From IMG/VR virus record IMGVR_UViG_3300020471_000096, positions 1-59,923 of that record: a DNA stretch of 59,923 nt; one strand, 5' to 3'. The DNA comes from a virus. The notes under the pieces were generated by a model, which was not told the DNA's origin, ran no database searches, and saw only the letters and a list, made by a program, of their open reading frames with translations. Below are positions 23,087 to 31,600 of this stretch, piece after piece. Each line of letters begins with the position of its first letter. Position 1 is the first letter of the stretch. The position numbers and the translations under genes were made by a program.

Positions 23087-23154
23087 AATATTTATAAATA
23101 TTCTAAAGAAGTTTATATATATTATTTATATATATATTAATATTTATAAATATT
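23087..23154. repeat. AT-rich palindrome module, copy B
   Basis: Two perfect copies of the 16-base palindrome AATATTTATAAATATT (23087-23102 and 23139-23154) flank one inverted unit with the core TTCTAAAGAAGTTTAT and an AT repeat. The layout mirrors 11546-11619 in opposite orientation. It lies 73 bases before the primase-helicase start and touches the stop codon of the gene upstream. Confidence 0.8.
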
Positions 23155-23479
23155 ACATACTGCATGTTTTGTTTTGAATTACCTTTCTAAGTTTCTCCCC
23201 TAAATATCTAGCCACTACCGGCTTACTAGTTAATATTTCTTTTATTAATTTTTCCATCCTATCAGAATTTAAAGAACTTAAATCACATACCATAATAAAA
23301 TCATCTGATACAATCCATTGACCTACAGCAAGTTTTTGTCTTTTGTTTCCAAGATATGAATCAGAAATCGCTTGGCAAATCACATGTTTCCAAAGTCGAG
23401 ATTCTGATGTGAGTTCGTGGTGCGTTTCTGTCCAACCCCCAATAAACGATTTTTTGTTTGACTTGTCTGTCATTAACAT
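23153..23479 (-). CDS. Unknown protein following the resolvase
   Basis: 108 residues, mixed alpha/beta (LAVGQWIVSDDFIMVCDLSSL), basic C-terminus. The ATG at 23479 has AAGGA about eight bases before it but overlaps the resolvase gene by 118 bases in another frame, an unusually long overlap. A later start is not obvious. No family recognised. Confidence 0.55.
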   Translation of the reverse strand: MLMTDKSNKKSFIGGWTETHHELTSESRLWKHVICQAISDSYLGNKRQKLAVGQWIVSDDFIMVCDLSSLNSDRMEKLIKEILTSKPVVARYLGEKLRKVIQNKTCSM

Positions 23480-23753
23480 AAATTTTTCCTTGCATACAAT
23501 CTAGAACAACACTTTCGTCTAGATCCGGTCTTCTTGATGCATAGTATATAATTAACTCTACTTTCACATTTGTTTCAATAAGATTTTCTAATTGAGGGCA
23601 TTGCTTTGCAAAATTCTTTTCATAATCTCTAGCTTTTTGAGATTTTATAAGTGCCATTCTTTTACCAAAATGCACTATTTTTCTTGAGTTTCCTTTGGAT
23701 GCCGGTTCTCCATAAACTATAAAATTAAAACTTTTATTTATTTGTATTGACAT
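23361..23753 (-). CDS. rusA: RusA-like Holliday junction resolvase
   Basis: 130 residues, the normal RusA length. The N-terminus has a typical first strand (FNFIVYGEPASKGNSRK). The catalytic motif region RRPDLDESVVLDCMQGKIYVNDRQV (split here as RRPDLDESVVLD and GKIYVNDRQV) carries the conserved acidic residues, though the usual DxDN is DLDE. It would cut branched DNA during recombination-dependent replication or before packaging. The start at MSIQIN (23753) avoids a long hydrophobic false extension. Confidence 0.8.
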   Translation of the reverse strand: MSIQINKSFNFIVYGEPASKGNSRKIVHFGKRMALIKSQKARDYEKNFAKQCPQLENLIETNVKVELIIYYASRRPDLDESVVLDCMQGKIYVNDRQVKQKIVYWGLDRNAPRTHIRISTLETCDLPSDF

Positions 23754-23799
23754 TATTTTACCTATATATATATTTATTGTAGCATAATAGGAGAAAAAT
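23754..23799. promoter_or_regulatory. Divergent 46-bp promoter region
   Basis: The starts of the resolvase gene (minus) and the RecB-like nuclease gene (plus) are only 46 bases apart. The interval is almost purely A and T, with alternating TATATATA that can serve as -10 boxes in both directions. The AGGAGAA before 23800 is a good ribosome site. Confidence 0.45.
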
Positions 23800-24705
23800 A
23801 TGAAAATTACCAATAAGTTTGGTATGCCACAACCTTTCGTAGACTTTGCCATAAACGACAAATACAGTAAAGGTAAAGCTGACATATCAGTAACGTCATT
23901 AATCGATAGTCCAAGAGTTAGAATAATGAAAGATGTCTACAAAGAAGACATCGAAATAGATGCTGTTGACATGGTTTGGGCATTATTTGGAACTGCTGTA
24001 CATTCAGTTTTAGAACAATCAAATCCATCAAAAGATATAATTACAGAGGAGAGATTATATTCTAAATTAAATGGTTGGATTATATCCGGTGCTTTGGATA
24101 GGCAAGAAATAGTAGATGGAATTTCAACGATAATTGATTATAAGGTTACATCTGTTTGGTCAGTTATTTATGGAAAGGTAGAGTGGGAAAGACAGCTTAA
24201 TTGTTATGCTTGGCTGTGCAGAGACAAACACAAATTTACTCAGCATAAAGTTGGTGCTTTAAAAATATGTGCAATCCTCAGAGATTGGAACAGAAGAGAT
24301 GCTGAGAAAAAAGAGAACTACCCTCAAGCACCAATAGTATTTGTTGATATACCTATGTGGGATGATGAGGTGGCACACAAATACGTATCAGATAGATTAT
24401 CATTACATCAAGAGGCTCAAGTTAATTATGACTTGAATGAAGAACTTCCATTCTGTTCTGACGAAGAAACATGGAAGAAAAACGATACTTGGGCAGTAAA
24501 GAAAAAGGGTCAGAAAAGAGCATTGAGAGTTTTAGATAGTGAGGAAGAGGCTAATCAATATATGGGTTGGCACAATGAAACTGACAAAGCATATACAAAG
24601 AAAACAGATTTAGAATTAGAGTTTCGTAGTGGCGAGTACACACGTTGTGGCAACTATTGTTCAGTTGCTGATTTTTGTAATCAATATAAGGAGAGAATAA
24701 AATGA
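23800..24705 (+). CDS. RecB/Cas4-like PD-(D/E)XK exonuclease
   Basis: 301 residues. Motifs: GTAVHSVLEQ (about 66-75), ALDRQEI then IIDYKVTS (about 100-122) giving the catalytic D and DxK, and ERQLNCYAW (about 132) as the QxxxY motif of the RecB family. C-terminal cysteines CGNYC and a following FC could bind an iron-sulphur cluster as in Cas4. It probably resects DNA ends for the annealing protein encoded downstream. Confidence 0.85.
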   Translation: MKITNKFGMPQPFVDFAINDKYSKGKADISVTSLIDSPRVRIMKDVYKEDIEIDAVDMVWALFGTAVHSVLEQSNPSKDIITEERLYSKLNGWIISGALDRQEIVDGISTIIDYKVTSVWSVIYGKVEWERQLNCYAWLCRDKHKFTQHKVGALKICAILRDWNRRDAEKKENYPQAPIVFVDIPMWDDEVAHKYVSDRLSLHQEAQVNYDLNEELPFCSDEETWKKNDTWAVKKKGQKRALRVLDSEEEANQYMGWHNETDKAYTKKTDLELEFRSGEYTRCGNYCSVADFCNQYKERIK

Positions 24706-24932
24706 AAGAACAAAAAACAAAAAAAGTGGTTAGAAAAGTTAAGAAGAGTGGCTTTGTTAAATTAAAGCCAAAGATATCCGGAATGAGAGAAAAGGATAAA
24801 TCTTTAATTGCTGATCACATAGAAGAGGCTACTAACAAAGGAAAGCCTATTAAAAAGTTTTTCTTAATTAGATGGTTTAATTACGTGGGCAAGAAATACA
24901 ACGAGTTCGTTGACAGAATGTTTGGTATGTAA
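24702..24932 (+). CDS. Small basic protein
   Basis: 76 residues, extremely Lys-rich at the N-terminus (EQKTKKVVRKVKKSG) with a hydrophobic/aromatic C-terminal stretch (FFLIRWFNYVGKKYNEF). It starts in an ATGA overlap with the nuclease gene. Nucleic-acid contact is plausible from charge. No family recognised. Confidence 0.6.
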   Translation: MKEQKTKKVVRKVKKSGFVKLKPKISGMREKDKSLIADHIEEATNKGKPIKKFFLIRWFNYVGKKYNEFVDRMFGM

Positions 24933-24933
24933 G

Positions 24934-25170
24934 ATGAGCGATAGAATTGATTTATGTTACTTACCAACAAGAGGATTGTGCAGAATAAACGAGGTTTTAG
25001 ATGAAAGTTTTTTTCCACAGAACAAGGGCGATATCATTACACAAGAATTGATAACCTATGAAAGAGTGGATACCGGAATAAAGAAAACTACATTCCAAAG
25101 AAATTTTCTCAAGACCTCGCATTATGACAGCACAAGGACAGAAATATTTTCTACAGAGGAGAAAGGTTAG
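24934..25170 (+). CDS. Small unknown protein
   Basis: 78 residues from the ATG one base after the upstream TAA. An in-frame ATG at 24910 lies inside the preceding gene. The sequence (SDRIDLCYLPTRGLCRINEV, then KTTFQRNFLKTSHYDS) shows no known motif. Position in the recombination cluster is the only hint. Confidence 0.55.
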   Translation: MSDRIDLCYLPTRGLCRINEVLDESFFPQNKGDIITQELITYERVDTGIKKTTFQRNFLKTSHYDSTRTEIFSTEEKG

Positions 25171-25173
25171 TAG

Positions 25174-25866
25174 ATGAAAAGTGATATACCGGAAAAGGTA
25201 GCAGATACCTTGAGAGAAATAGGCATGACACCAAAACAAGCCGGTTGGAATTGTCATGGTACTTACGTGTTACTGCATAAAGCATTGGAAAAAGTTGCTG
25301 TACACAGAAAAATAGTTTTTAAAGAGCCAACAATTTTAGAATGTAATTCTGAAAAAAAAGTCGTCAGTTTACTTGTCACCGGAACTATGGGAGACAAATC
25401 AGAATGGTCTATTGGAGAGGCATCTCCATCCAATAATAAGAATAGCTATCCATATGCCATGGCTGAAAAGAGAGCCAAGGACAGAGTTGTCTTAAAATTA
25501 GTTGGTCTTCATGGCGATGTGTATGCAGAAGATGAGGCAGATGCATTTAAAGAAGAAAGACCGGCTGAAATTAAAGGTGGAACTTTAGACAATGGATCTG
25601 ATGAAGAAGAAAAAACTATAGGTGTTACAGATATTAAAACAGAAAAGGTTCAATATATATCTACAAAAAAAGGTGCTGAAGAGGTTAAAGAGATATTCTT
25701 AACATTTATGCCGGACACCAACATTGATGAACTTAGAAGTTTTAAAAATTCTAATGCAAAGGCTCTAACGGCACTAAAAGAATTTGACCCTAATGTTTTT
25801 GGAGAGGTCTCCAAGGCTTTTATAGAGAGGGCAGATAAACTCAAATCACAACAAAAGGAGAGTTGA
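25174..25866 (+). CDS. Erf-like single-strand annealing protein
   Basis: 230 residues. The core from about 15 to 115, including KVVSLLVTGTMGDKSEW and NSYPYAMAEKRAKDRVVLKL then GDVYAEDEADAF, is the hallmark of phage Erf/Rad52-type annealing proteins. An acidic linker and a helical C-terminal domain follow. With the nuclease at 23800 it would form a recombination pair for concatemer formation. The next gene starts directly after its stop. Confidence 0.75.
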   Translation: MKSDIPEKVADTLREIGMTPKQAGWNCHGTYVLLHKALEKVAVHRKIVFKEPTILECNSEKKVVSLLVTGTMGDKSEWSIGEASPSNNKNSYPYAMAEKRAKDRVVLKLVGLHGDVYAEDEADAFKEERPAEIKGGTLDNGSDEEEKTIGVTDIKTEKVQYISTKKGAEEVKEIFLTFMPDTNIDELRSFKNSNAKALTALKEFDPNVFGEVSKAFIERADKLKSQQKES

Positions 25867-26184
25867 ATGAGTGAAGAAAAAAAAGACTATCCACCTAGTG
25901 GAACTTTGTTTATGAGTAAAAATAAGAGATCTGATAGATCTCCGGATTACACCGGTCAATTTGAATTGTCATACGATGTAATAGAAGACTTAGTAAGGCA
26001 AATGAAAGATGGTGTAAAGAAACCCCAATTTAATATATCCGGTTGGAAAAAATACAGTAACAAAACCGGAACATCATTTTTATCTTTGAGGGCAAACATA
26101 TATGATCCACCTAATAAAGATGAAGAGAAAAAAGAAGAAAAGCCAAAAGAAGACTTTTCTGCACTAGAAGAAATAACATTTTAA
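25867..26184 (+). CDS. Possible ssDNA-binding accessory protein
   Basis: 105 residues starting immediately after the annealing gene stop. The middle (FELSYDVIEDLVRQMKDG, then FNISGWKKYSNKTGTSFLSL) resembles small beta-barrel proteins found beside phage recombinases, and the C-terminus is acidic like SSB tails. The SSB role is inferred from this and its neighbours. Confidence 0.55.
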   Translation: MSEEKKDYPPSGTLFMSKNKRSDRSPDYTGQFELSYDVIEDLVRQMKDGVKKPQFNISGWKKYSNKTGTSFLSLRANIYDPPNKDEEKKEEKPKEDFSALEEITF

Positions 26185-26195
26185 AGGAGATTGTA

Positions 26196-26429
26196 ATGGA
26201 TGATATTTCAACAAAAACAGATGTGCCTAACGTGAGTTTCGAGGCTGTTAAAACATCTATGATGCAAGATAAAAACGGAACTAACATAAGGCTTACCATA
26301 CATCCCAACGATGTTCCGGCTGAGTTACACAAGGATTGGGTTGGCTCTAGGTACATGGTTGTTATGGTTAAGTTAAAAGAAGATGGTACTCCGGATAAGG
26401 GGGATGAAAATGCCACGGAAGAGATCTAA
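26196..26429 (+). CDS. Small unknown protein in recombination cluster
   Basis: 77 residues with a strong AAGGAG site. A beta-rich core (GTNIRLTIHPNDVP, VGSRYMVVMVKL) with an acidic tail. It overlaps the helix-turn-helix gene by 20 bases. Possibly a partner or inhibitor. Family not recognised. Confidence 0.6.
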   Translation: MDDISTKTDVPNVSFEAVKTSMMQDKNGTNIRLTIHPNDVPAELHKDWVGSRYMVVMVKLKEDGTPDKGDENATEEI

Positions 26430-26649
26430 AGACGAGATTGTTGAAAATGCTGAGTATATTACACTTGATGGTCTAGCACATATGCTCATGGTTTCAAAAC
26501 AGTCAGTATACAAGATCGTAAATACCAAGGAACGTAACTTTCCCAAGCCATTCCCTCTGATGAAATCTGAAAAAAGAGAAAAGAATATTTGGAGTAAAGA
26601 AGAGGTTAAAAAGTGGCTTGAAGAACAACGTAGTGAAAAAGTTACGTAA
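26410..26649 (+). CDS. AlpA/excisionase-like helix-turn-helix protein
   Basis: 79 residues. The core YITLDGLAHMLMVSKQSVYKIV is a MerR/AlpA-type winged helix: a first helix, a turn and a recognition helix, followed by NIWSKEEVKKWL as the wing and last helix. It is probably a DNA-binding regulator and a candidate binder of the phage palindromes, untested. The ATG at 26410 is chosen because AGGGGG lies six bases before it. In-frame ATGs at 26383 and 26404 overlap the preceding gene and the ribosome site. Confidence 0.75.
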   Translation: MPRKRSKDEIVENAEYITLDGLAHMLMVSKQSVYKIVNTKERNFPKPFPLMKSEKREKNIWSKEEVKKWLEEQRSEKVT

Positions 26650-26655
26650 AGTTAT
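26636..26655. promoter_or_regulatory. TTACGTAA palindrome variant at a start codon
   Basis: AAAAAGTTACGTAAAGTTAT, the one-base-shortened variant also seen at 11929-11948. It covers the stop of the helix-turn-helix gene and runs into the ATG of the next gene at 26654. Confidence 0.65.
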
Positions 26656-27097
26656 GCCTAGGAAAAAATACGAATCGGAAGATAACCTAGATAAAGAAAA
26701 AAATGTTTTAAGGCACATGTCAGTAAAATGGGATGTGTCTTATTCTAAGTTACCAATATCCTATAAATTAGATTATGCCATGTACAGAGATGAAAAGCTG
26801 TTGGGTTTTGCTGAAGTGAAATGTAGACAGAACTCGATACATGATTTTTCAACTTACATAATATCTTTGTCTAAGGTAATTAAAGCCAGACGTCTGGCAT
26901 CTGTTACCGGAACAAAATCTGTTTTAATTGTAAGTTGGTCTGATGCTACCGGTTGGATAAATTTCTTTTCAGACTTTGATGTAAAGCAAGGTGGTAGATC
27001 AGATAGAGATGATTGGCAAGATCAAGAGCCGGTTTGCCACTTTGATATTAAGGATTTTAAAATAATTTCACACTCTGATTTGTCGGCAGCCAAATAA
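26654..27097 (+). CDS. Possible PD-(D/E)XK nuclease-like protein
   Basis: 147 residues. KLDYAMYRDEKLLGFAEVKCRQ (about 38-59) has the D...ExK spacing of PD-(D/E)XK nucleases, with a following helix and strands (SVLIVSWSDATGWINF). The longer frame from 26618 would lie within the previous gene. The start codon follows the palindrome directly, with no good ribosome site. Role perhaps in DNA end processing. Confidence 0.55.
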   Translation: MPRKKYESEDNLDKEKNVLRHMSVKWDVSYSKLPISYKLDYAMYRDEKLLGFAEVKCRQNSIHDFSTYIISLSKVIKARRLASVTGTKSVLIVSWSDATGWINFFSDFDVKQGGRSDRDDWQDQEPVCHFDIKDFKIISHSDLSAAK

Positions 27098-27106
27098 AGG
27101 ACAGAC

Positions 27107-27655
27107 ATGAAAATTGATAAAAAAGTAGAAAACATGCCATGCAAAGTAAATGGAGTTAAACAAAATCTCAATGGCTATATTATTTCTTCTATTGGCTATA
27201 CTGAAGAAGAGATATCCAAACAAATTAAACTAAATCACTTGGCAAAGCATTTAAGGGATCTAGCAGACAAGCTAGAGAGTCAAACTAATTTTAACAAAGA
27301 CTTAGATAGTTTCTTGGTTAGAAACTCTTTAGAAATGAATTTGACCCAAAAGAAAGCAAAGAACGATGCAGAAGAAAGATTTAAAAACAAAGCTAGTAAC
27401 AGATTAAATGCTAGGAGAAAAGCTGAGAAAAGGTTGCAAGTTAGTGCTTACAAACAAGAAGTGGGGTGTATGGCTTGTGGATACAAAGACAATCCGGACA
27501 TACTACATTTTCATCACAGAGACCCTAACACCAAGATTGATAATATTTCTAGATTGGTTGGCAAGAACCATTCTATGGAAAAGATAAAAGCAGAAATAGC
27601 TAAATGTGACTTGCTTTGCATTAGCTGTCATCACAAGGAGCATGGACTAAAATGA
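27107..27655 (+). CDS. HNH-type endonuclease-like protein
   Basis: 182 residues. A long charged helix (about 45-110) leads into a C-terminal HNH fold: CMACGY, then LHFHHRDPNTK and CDLLCISCHHKEHG, giving paired Cys for a structural zinc and the His-containing ββα core. It could nick or cut DNA during packaging or act as a selfish nuclease. Lies within the recombination cluster with AAGGA before the start. Confidence 0.75.
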   Translation: MKIDKKVENMPCKVNGVKQNLNGYIISSIGYTEEEISKQIKLNHLAKHLRDLADKLESQTNFNKDLDSFLVRNSLEMNLTQKKAKNDAEERFKNKASNRLNARRKAEKRLQVSAYKQEVGCMACGYKDNPDILHFHHRDPNTKIDNISRLVGKNHSMEKIKAEIAKCDLLCISCHHKEHGLK

Positions 27656-27912
27656 AACTAGCAGACGGATACGAAGATGCTTTTGTTGGCACTACCATAA
27701 GTGCCTTCAGTAGGAAACAAGTGGCATTATATGATTATGATAAATGTATAATGATACTCATGAATGATAACAATTGGGATGAAGACGAGGCTATAGAGTG
27801 GTTTAACTTTAACACAATAGGATCTTGGGTAGGAGAAGATACTCCCATATTTGTTAATATGCATAAACTAGATGTCATAAACGATTTCTTGGAAGACGAT
27901 GAAGAAACTTAA
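27652..27912 (+). CDS. Small acidic protein
   Basis: 86 residues, acidic. GYEDAFVGTTISAFSRKQVALYDYDKC precedes DEDEAIEWFNFNTIGSWVGE, a pattern shared by small marine phage proteins of unknown role. It starts in an ATGA overlap with the HNH gene and overlaps the Mom-like gene by 14 bases. Confidence 0.65.
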   Translation: MKLADGYEDAFVGTTISAFSRKQVALYDYDKCIMILMNDNNWDEDEAIEWFNFNTIGSWVGEDTPIFVNMHKLDVINDFLEDDEET

Positions 27913-28357
27913 AACCATACCAATGAGTATTCAAGAAGCTAATGAGTTCGTTGCGAACTTTCACAGACATAGTAAACCAACTCAAGGTGGAAAATTTTCT
28001 ATTGGAGCTTCTTTAGATGAATTGCATGGTGTAGCAATTGTGGGTAGACCAATTGCAAGAAGATTAGATGATGGATTTACAGCAGAGGTATTGCGTGTGT
28101 GCGTAAAACCAAATGCCCCAAAAAATACTTGTTCGTTTTTGTATGGAAGATGTTGGAGAATATGGCAACAAATGGGTGGATTAAAAATGATTACATATAC
28201 ATTGCAAAAAGAATCTGGTGCTAGTCTTCGTGGTGTAGGTTGGAAGATAATGGGAGAAACTGGTGGTTGGAAAGAAAACAAAGGTTGGACTACTAGACCG
28301 AATAGAGATTGGTTGCCAATTCATGGACAACTTAAATTTAGATGGGAGATAAAATGA
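27899..28357 (+). CDS. Mom-like GNAT-fold protein (XF1762 type)
   Basis: 152 residues. The segment VAIVGRPIARRLDDGFTAEV, then LRVCVKPNAPKNTCSFLYG and MITYTLQKESGASLRGVGWK, is diagnostic of the XF1762 family, GNAT-fold proteins related to phage Mu Mom. Mom modifies adenines in phage DNA and blocks restriction, so a DNA base modification role is possible. Activity of this branch is not established. It overlaps the DUF3310 gene by four bases. Confidence 0.75.
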   Translation: MKKLKTIPMSIQEANEFVANFHRHSKPTQGGKFSIGASLDELHGVAIVGRPIARRLDDGFTAEVLRVCVKPNAPKNTCSFLYGRCWRIWQQMGGLKMITYTLQKESGASLRGVGWKIMGETGGWKENKGWTTRPNRDWLPIHGQLKFRWEIK

Positions 28358-28575
28358 ATAAAGATAATGTAAACAGACCAAGCCACTACAGAAAAGGTAA
28401 AGTAGAATGTATTGATGCGATTAAATCAGCCCTAGGCGAGGGCTACGAGTATTACCTACAAGGAAATATAATTAAATATGTTTGGAGATACAGGCACAAG
28501 CACAAGAATAGTTTAGAAGATTTGATGAAAGCAGAATGGTATCTCAAAGAATTAATAAAAATAAAAAAGAAATGA
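28354..28575 (+). CDS. DUF3310 protein
   Basis: 73 residues with the complete DUF3310 pattern: NRPSHYRKGKVECIDAI, then LQGNIIKYVWRYRHK and DLMKAEWYLKELI. Known in T7-like and many other phages (T7 gene 1.1/1.7 relatives), thought to interact with nucleotides. The start overlaps the upstream TGA as ATGA, with GGGAG before it. Last gene of the second plus-strand block. Confidence 0.85.
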   Translation: MNKDNVNRPSHYRKGKVECIDAIKSALGEGYEYYLQGNIIKYVWRYRHKHKNSLEDLMKAEWYLKELIKIKKK

Positions 28576-28588
28576 CTATGAAAAGTCG

Positions 28589-28605
28589 TTCCCCGGCACG
28601 GGGAA
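28589..28605. terminator. GC hairpin ending the second plus-strand block
   Basis: TTCCCC (28589-28594) pairs with GGGGAA (28600-28605), loop GGCAC, preceded by a small GACT/AGTC hairpin. It starts 13 bases after the DUF3310 stop codon. No U-tract follows on the plus strand; a weak TTTTC follows on the minus strand. A terminator or 3'-end stabiliser for converging transcripts. Confidence 0.6.
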
Positions 28606-28613
28606 GCTAGACT

Positions 28614-28633
28614 AAAACTTTACGTAAACTTTT
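28614..28633. promoter_or_regulatory. TTTACGTAAA palindrome at second convergent junction
   Basis: AAAACTTTACGTAAACTTTT, self-complementary except the C/C pair at positions 5 and 16. It lies eight bases after the GC hairpin. Bases 28609-28628 are identical to 20584-20603 at the other convergent junction. Confidence 0.8.
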
Positions 28634-28695
28634 GCTCTTATACTCCAACAGCTCAACGGATTTAAATATACTAGTAAAAATAAGCTGTACTACTA

Positions 28696-31600
28696 TCATG
28701 CAGTTTGTCTTATGCCCACACTTCTCATTAACTGAATACCTTTTCTCATGATCTCTTGTATTCGTTCTCTACGTAATTTAATAAGTTTTTGTCTGACATC
28801 ATCTGACAGTCGAAGATTTCGTTCTAACTCCTTGATCTGTCTCAACAATCTGTTTCTTGCGTTGTCTAAAGCCTTAAATCTACCATATATGCGTACCTCG
28901 TCATCGTACCTAGCGATAAGTTTACGTATAGTTTCGGGATCACCTCTTCTTCTTGCTAAGTCAATTCTAGAAAATATCGTGTATAGCTCTTTTCTCTTTT
29001 CTAAATAATTTTGTGTATCTACTCTATCTGACGGCTGTTTTATTACTTTTCTAACAAATGGTATTCTGTTTGGTAAGTTACCCTCAAAGTCTCCGGAAGC
29101 TATAGCCGGTATGACATCAAAAACTAGATTAGCTGATCTACCTATAAAAGCACCAGCACCTCCTATTACATACTCATAAAAATATTCTATCGTGTCAGGA
29201 GATATGTCAATCAAACCACTTTCTACTTCATCTCCAAATGTTAAATCATTTATAGTTTGTACTATAAATTTAGATACAGCACCGGTATTTGTCCAATGTG
29301 TATAAGCATCAGGAACATTCGTTGTTGAGTACATAGGCGTTTCTTTGTATATAGGATCGTTTCTGTAATTTTTATTAATATACATTTCTACTGCCGGTTT
29401 AAAAGCAGTTGGTATTACGTATGTTTCAAAGTTCTCTATTGCACCAAAAGGAGATAATGTTTCCATAGTTGTGTCAAAAATACTATTTGCTGCTTGACCA
29501 AAAGTATATTCGCCTCGTGTGTAGCGGCTAAGAGATCTGCCTAAATTAAATGGCATATTAAGTCCATAAGCCAATGGTATTGCTATAAACTTATCTTCCA
29601 TTAAACCAAAAGATGGAAATATTAAATTATGCTCTAAATCATATTCATTTAATTTATCATAAGTTATTGGATCATCATCTTCTGACGGATCGTCTAAAAA
29701 TGCTAATAGTTGATCTTGCAAAAATCCATAAACTATTATGCCACCTAATATTTTTCTTACCTTTTTAGATTTATAAGCCGCATTGTATATAGCCATACTA
29801 CCTTGCAAGGATGCGTTATAAAATAAATACAAAGAGTTCATAAATACTTTATCTTCACCACCTTTGGCAAAGTTTACCGTTACGTTCCTAGCTGCTTCGG
29901 CAGCCCTAGCATCAGTAAATCCTCTTTTTTTCAAATTAGTAAACGTGGCAACACGTACACCATTCTCAATAACAGTATTGTAATCTTCTAAAAACTGTAA
30001 AAGACTTCTTCCTTTTTTTCTAAAGAATCCATTTCTTTTAAATCCTAATGTTTTAGCTTCACTAATATCCATTAACAACTTACTAAGATTCTCCATTTGA
30101 TCTTGCACAGTTCCCATTTGGTTAGTGGCGTTCTTGCCACCTGCCTTTACAAATTTTAAATATTCTTGTGACCAATAACTAGATGTGTCTGGCGTTCTTT
30201 TGCCAAAAGGATTTGCACCAACACCAAAAACTTTTCTAATCCCATTTATAGCACCAGCAACATCTCTAGTTATCTCTTTTGTAATACCTTCTGCATCATG
30301 TTGTTGTATATTTACTAAAGCTGTTTCCAAGTCTTTTGCAAAGTTTGGAATAACGAAAGCTGGGTTGTAAGAAGTATTAACATTAGATAAAAATCTATTT
30401 AATTTAGATAAAGTTCTAAATGCAACATGATGTGTTTTAGGTTCGTAATGATGCTTGAAAGATCTGGACATACTTTCTCTGTAAAAGTTTACGTAAACTT
30501 GTTGACCATTCTCTTTTATTGCAATCTGATGTGGGTCCATAGGTTCTGCTTCAGTTGTTATTTCTGCAAAATTTTGCTGTAAATCTGTAGCCAACGCATC
30601 GTTTATAGCCGTGCTACCATCAGGTTGTTCTTCTTGACCTCTTAATAATCTTAAAAGACTCTGACCTACTTTATTTCTTTCTGATCTATCTATCGCTCTT
30701 TGGTTTTGGGCAATAACTGATGCAAAAATATTTTCTGCATACTTAATACCACGGCCTCTAGCTACTTTGTCCTCTCTTCCTAAAGCGCCAAAGTAATTAG
30801 TTGTTTTACGTAATGTATTTTGTCTATCCTCTTTCATCTCAACATCAATGTCTAAATCACCACGTAAAGGTACATAGTATTTAAATCTAGCACCCTCTTG
30901 ATGCTCATCGTATTCTGCTTTATCTATTAATCCACTTTCATATCTAATATTATTAGTACTATTAACTATTCTTCTAGTTTGTTTATTGATAAATTGAAAA
31001 ATATCTTTATTTGATTGATCTAAACTGTCAAACCAATCTAATATTACATCAGCTTCAGCCTTTGATAATCCTGAACCATTAGGTCTGGCATAGCGATTTG
31101 CTATATCTATATTTCTCTCTTTTGCATGCATAGCGTAAAGATATATATCTGTTAAAGCTAACTTAACATCTATTGAAGAATCTATAGTTTTGTTAACTAA
31201 TCCCTCTCCTTGCTCTTGCGCAGCGGCTCTAGCAGAGGCATTTTTTAATTCTGTTAATTTTTCATCCGAAACTTTTATTTTTTTAATTTCTTCAATAGTT
31301 GGTTTAACTATAGTTTCTTCTAAATCAGTTAATTTATCTCCTATAATACCTGAAGAATTTACTTCTCTTAGATAAGGGTCCATAGCATCAGCTATTGTGT
31401 AGCCTTTATCACGCAACTCATCCATCATTGCGCCAACAGGTTGAAAAGAGTCTTGATATTTTTGCACTATCTTTTGTGCGGCCTGCGCTCTAGTGTTGCC
31501 AAATAAAAATGACTCAGGCACTACTTTAAATGCTTTAGCCAAAACCCCTGCTAAATTATTATATCTTATATTTAACTGAGCCTGTGCAATGTCACGATCA

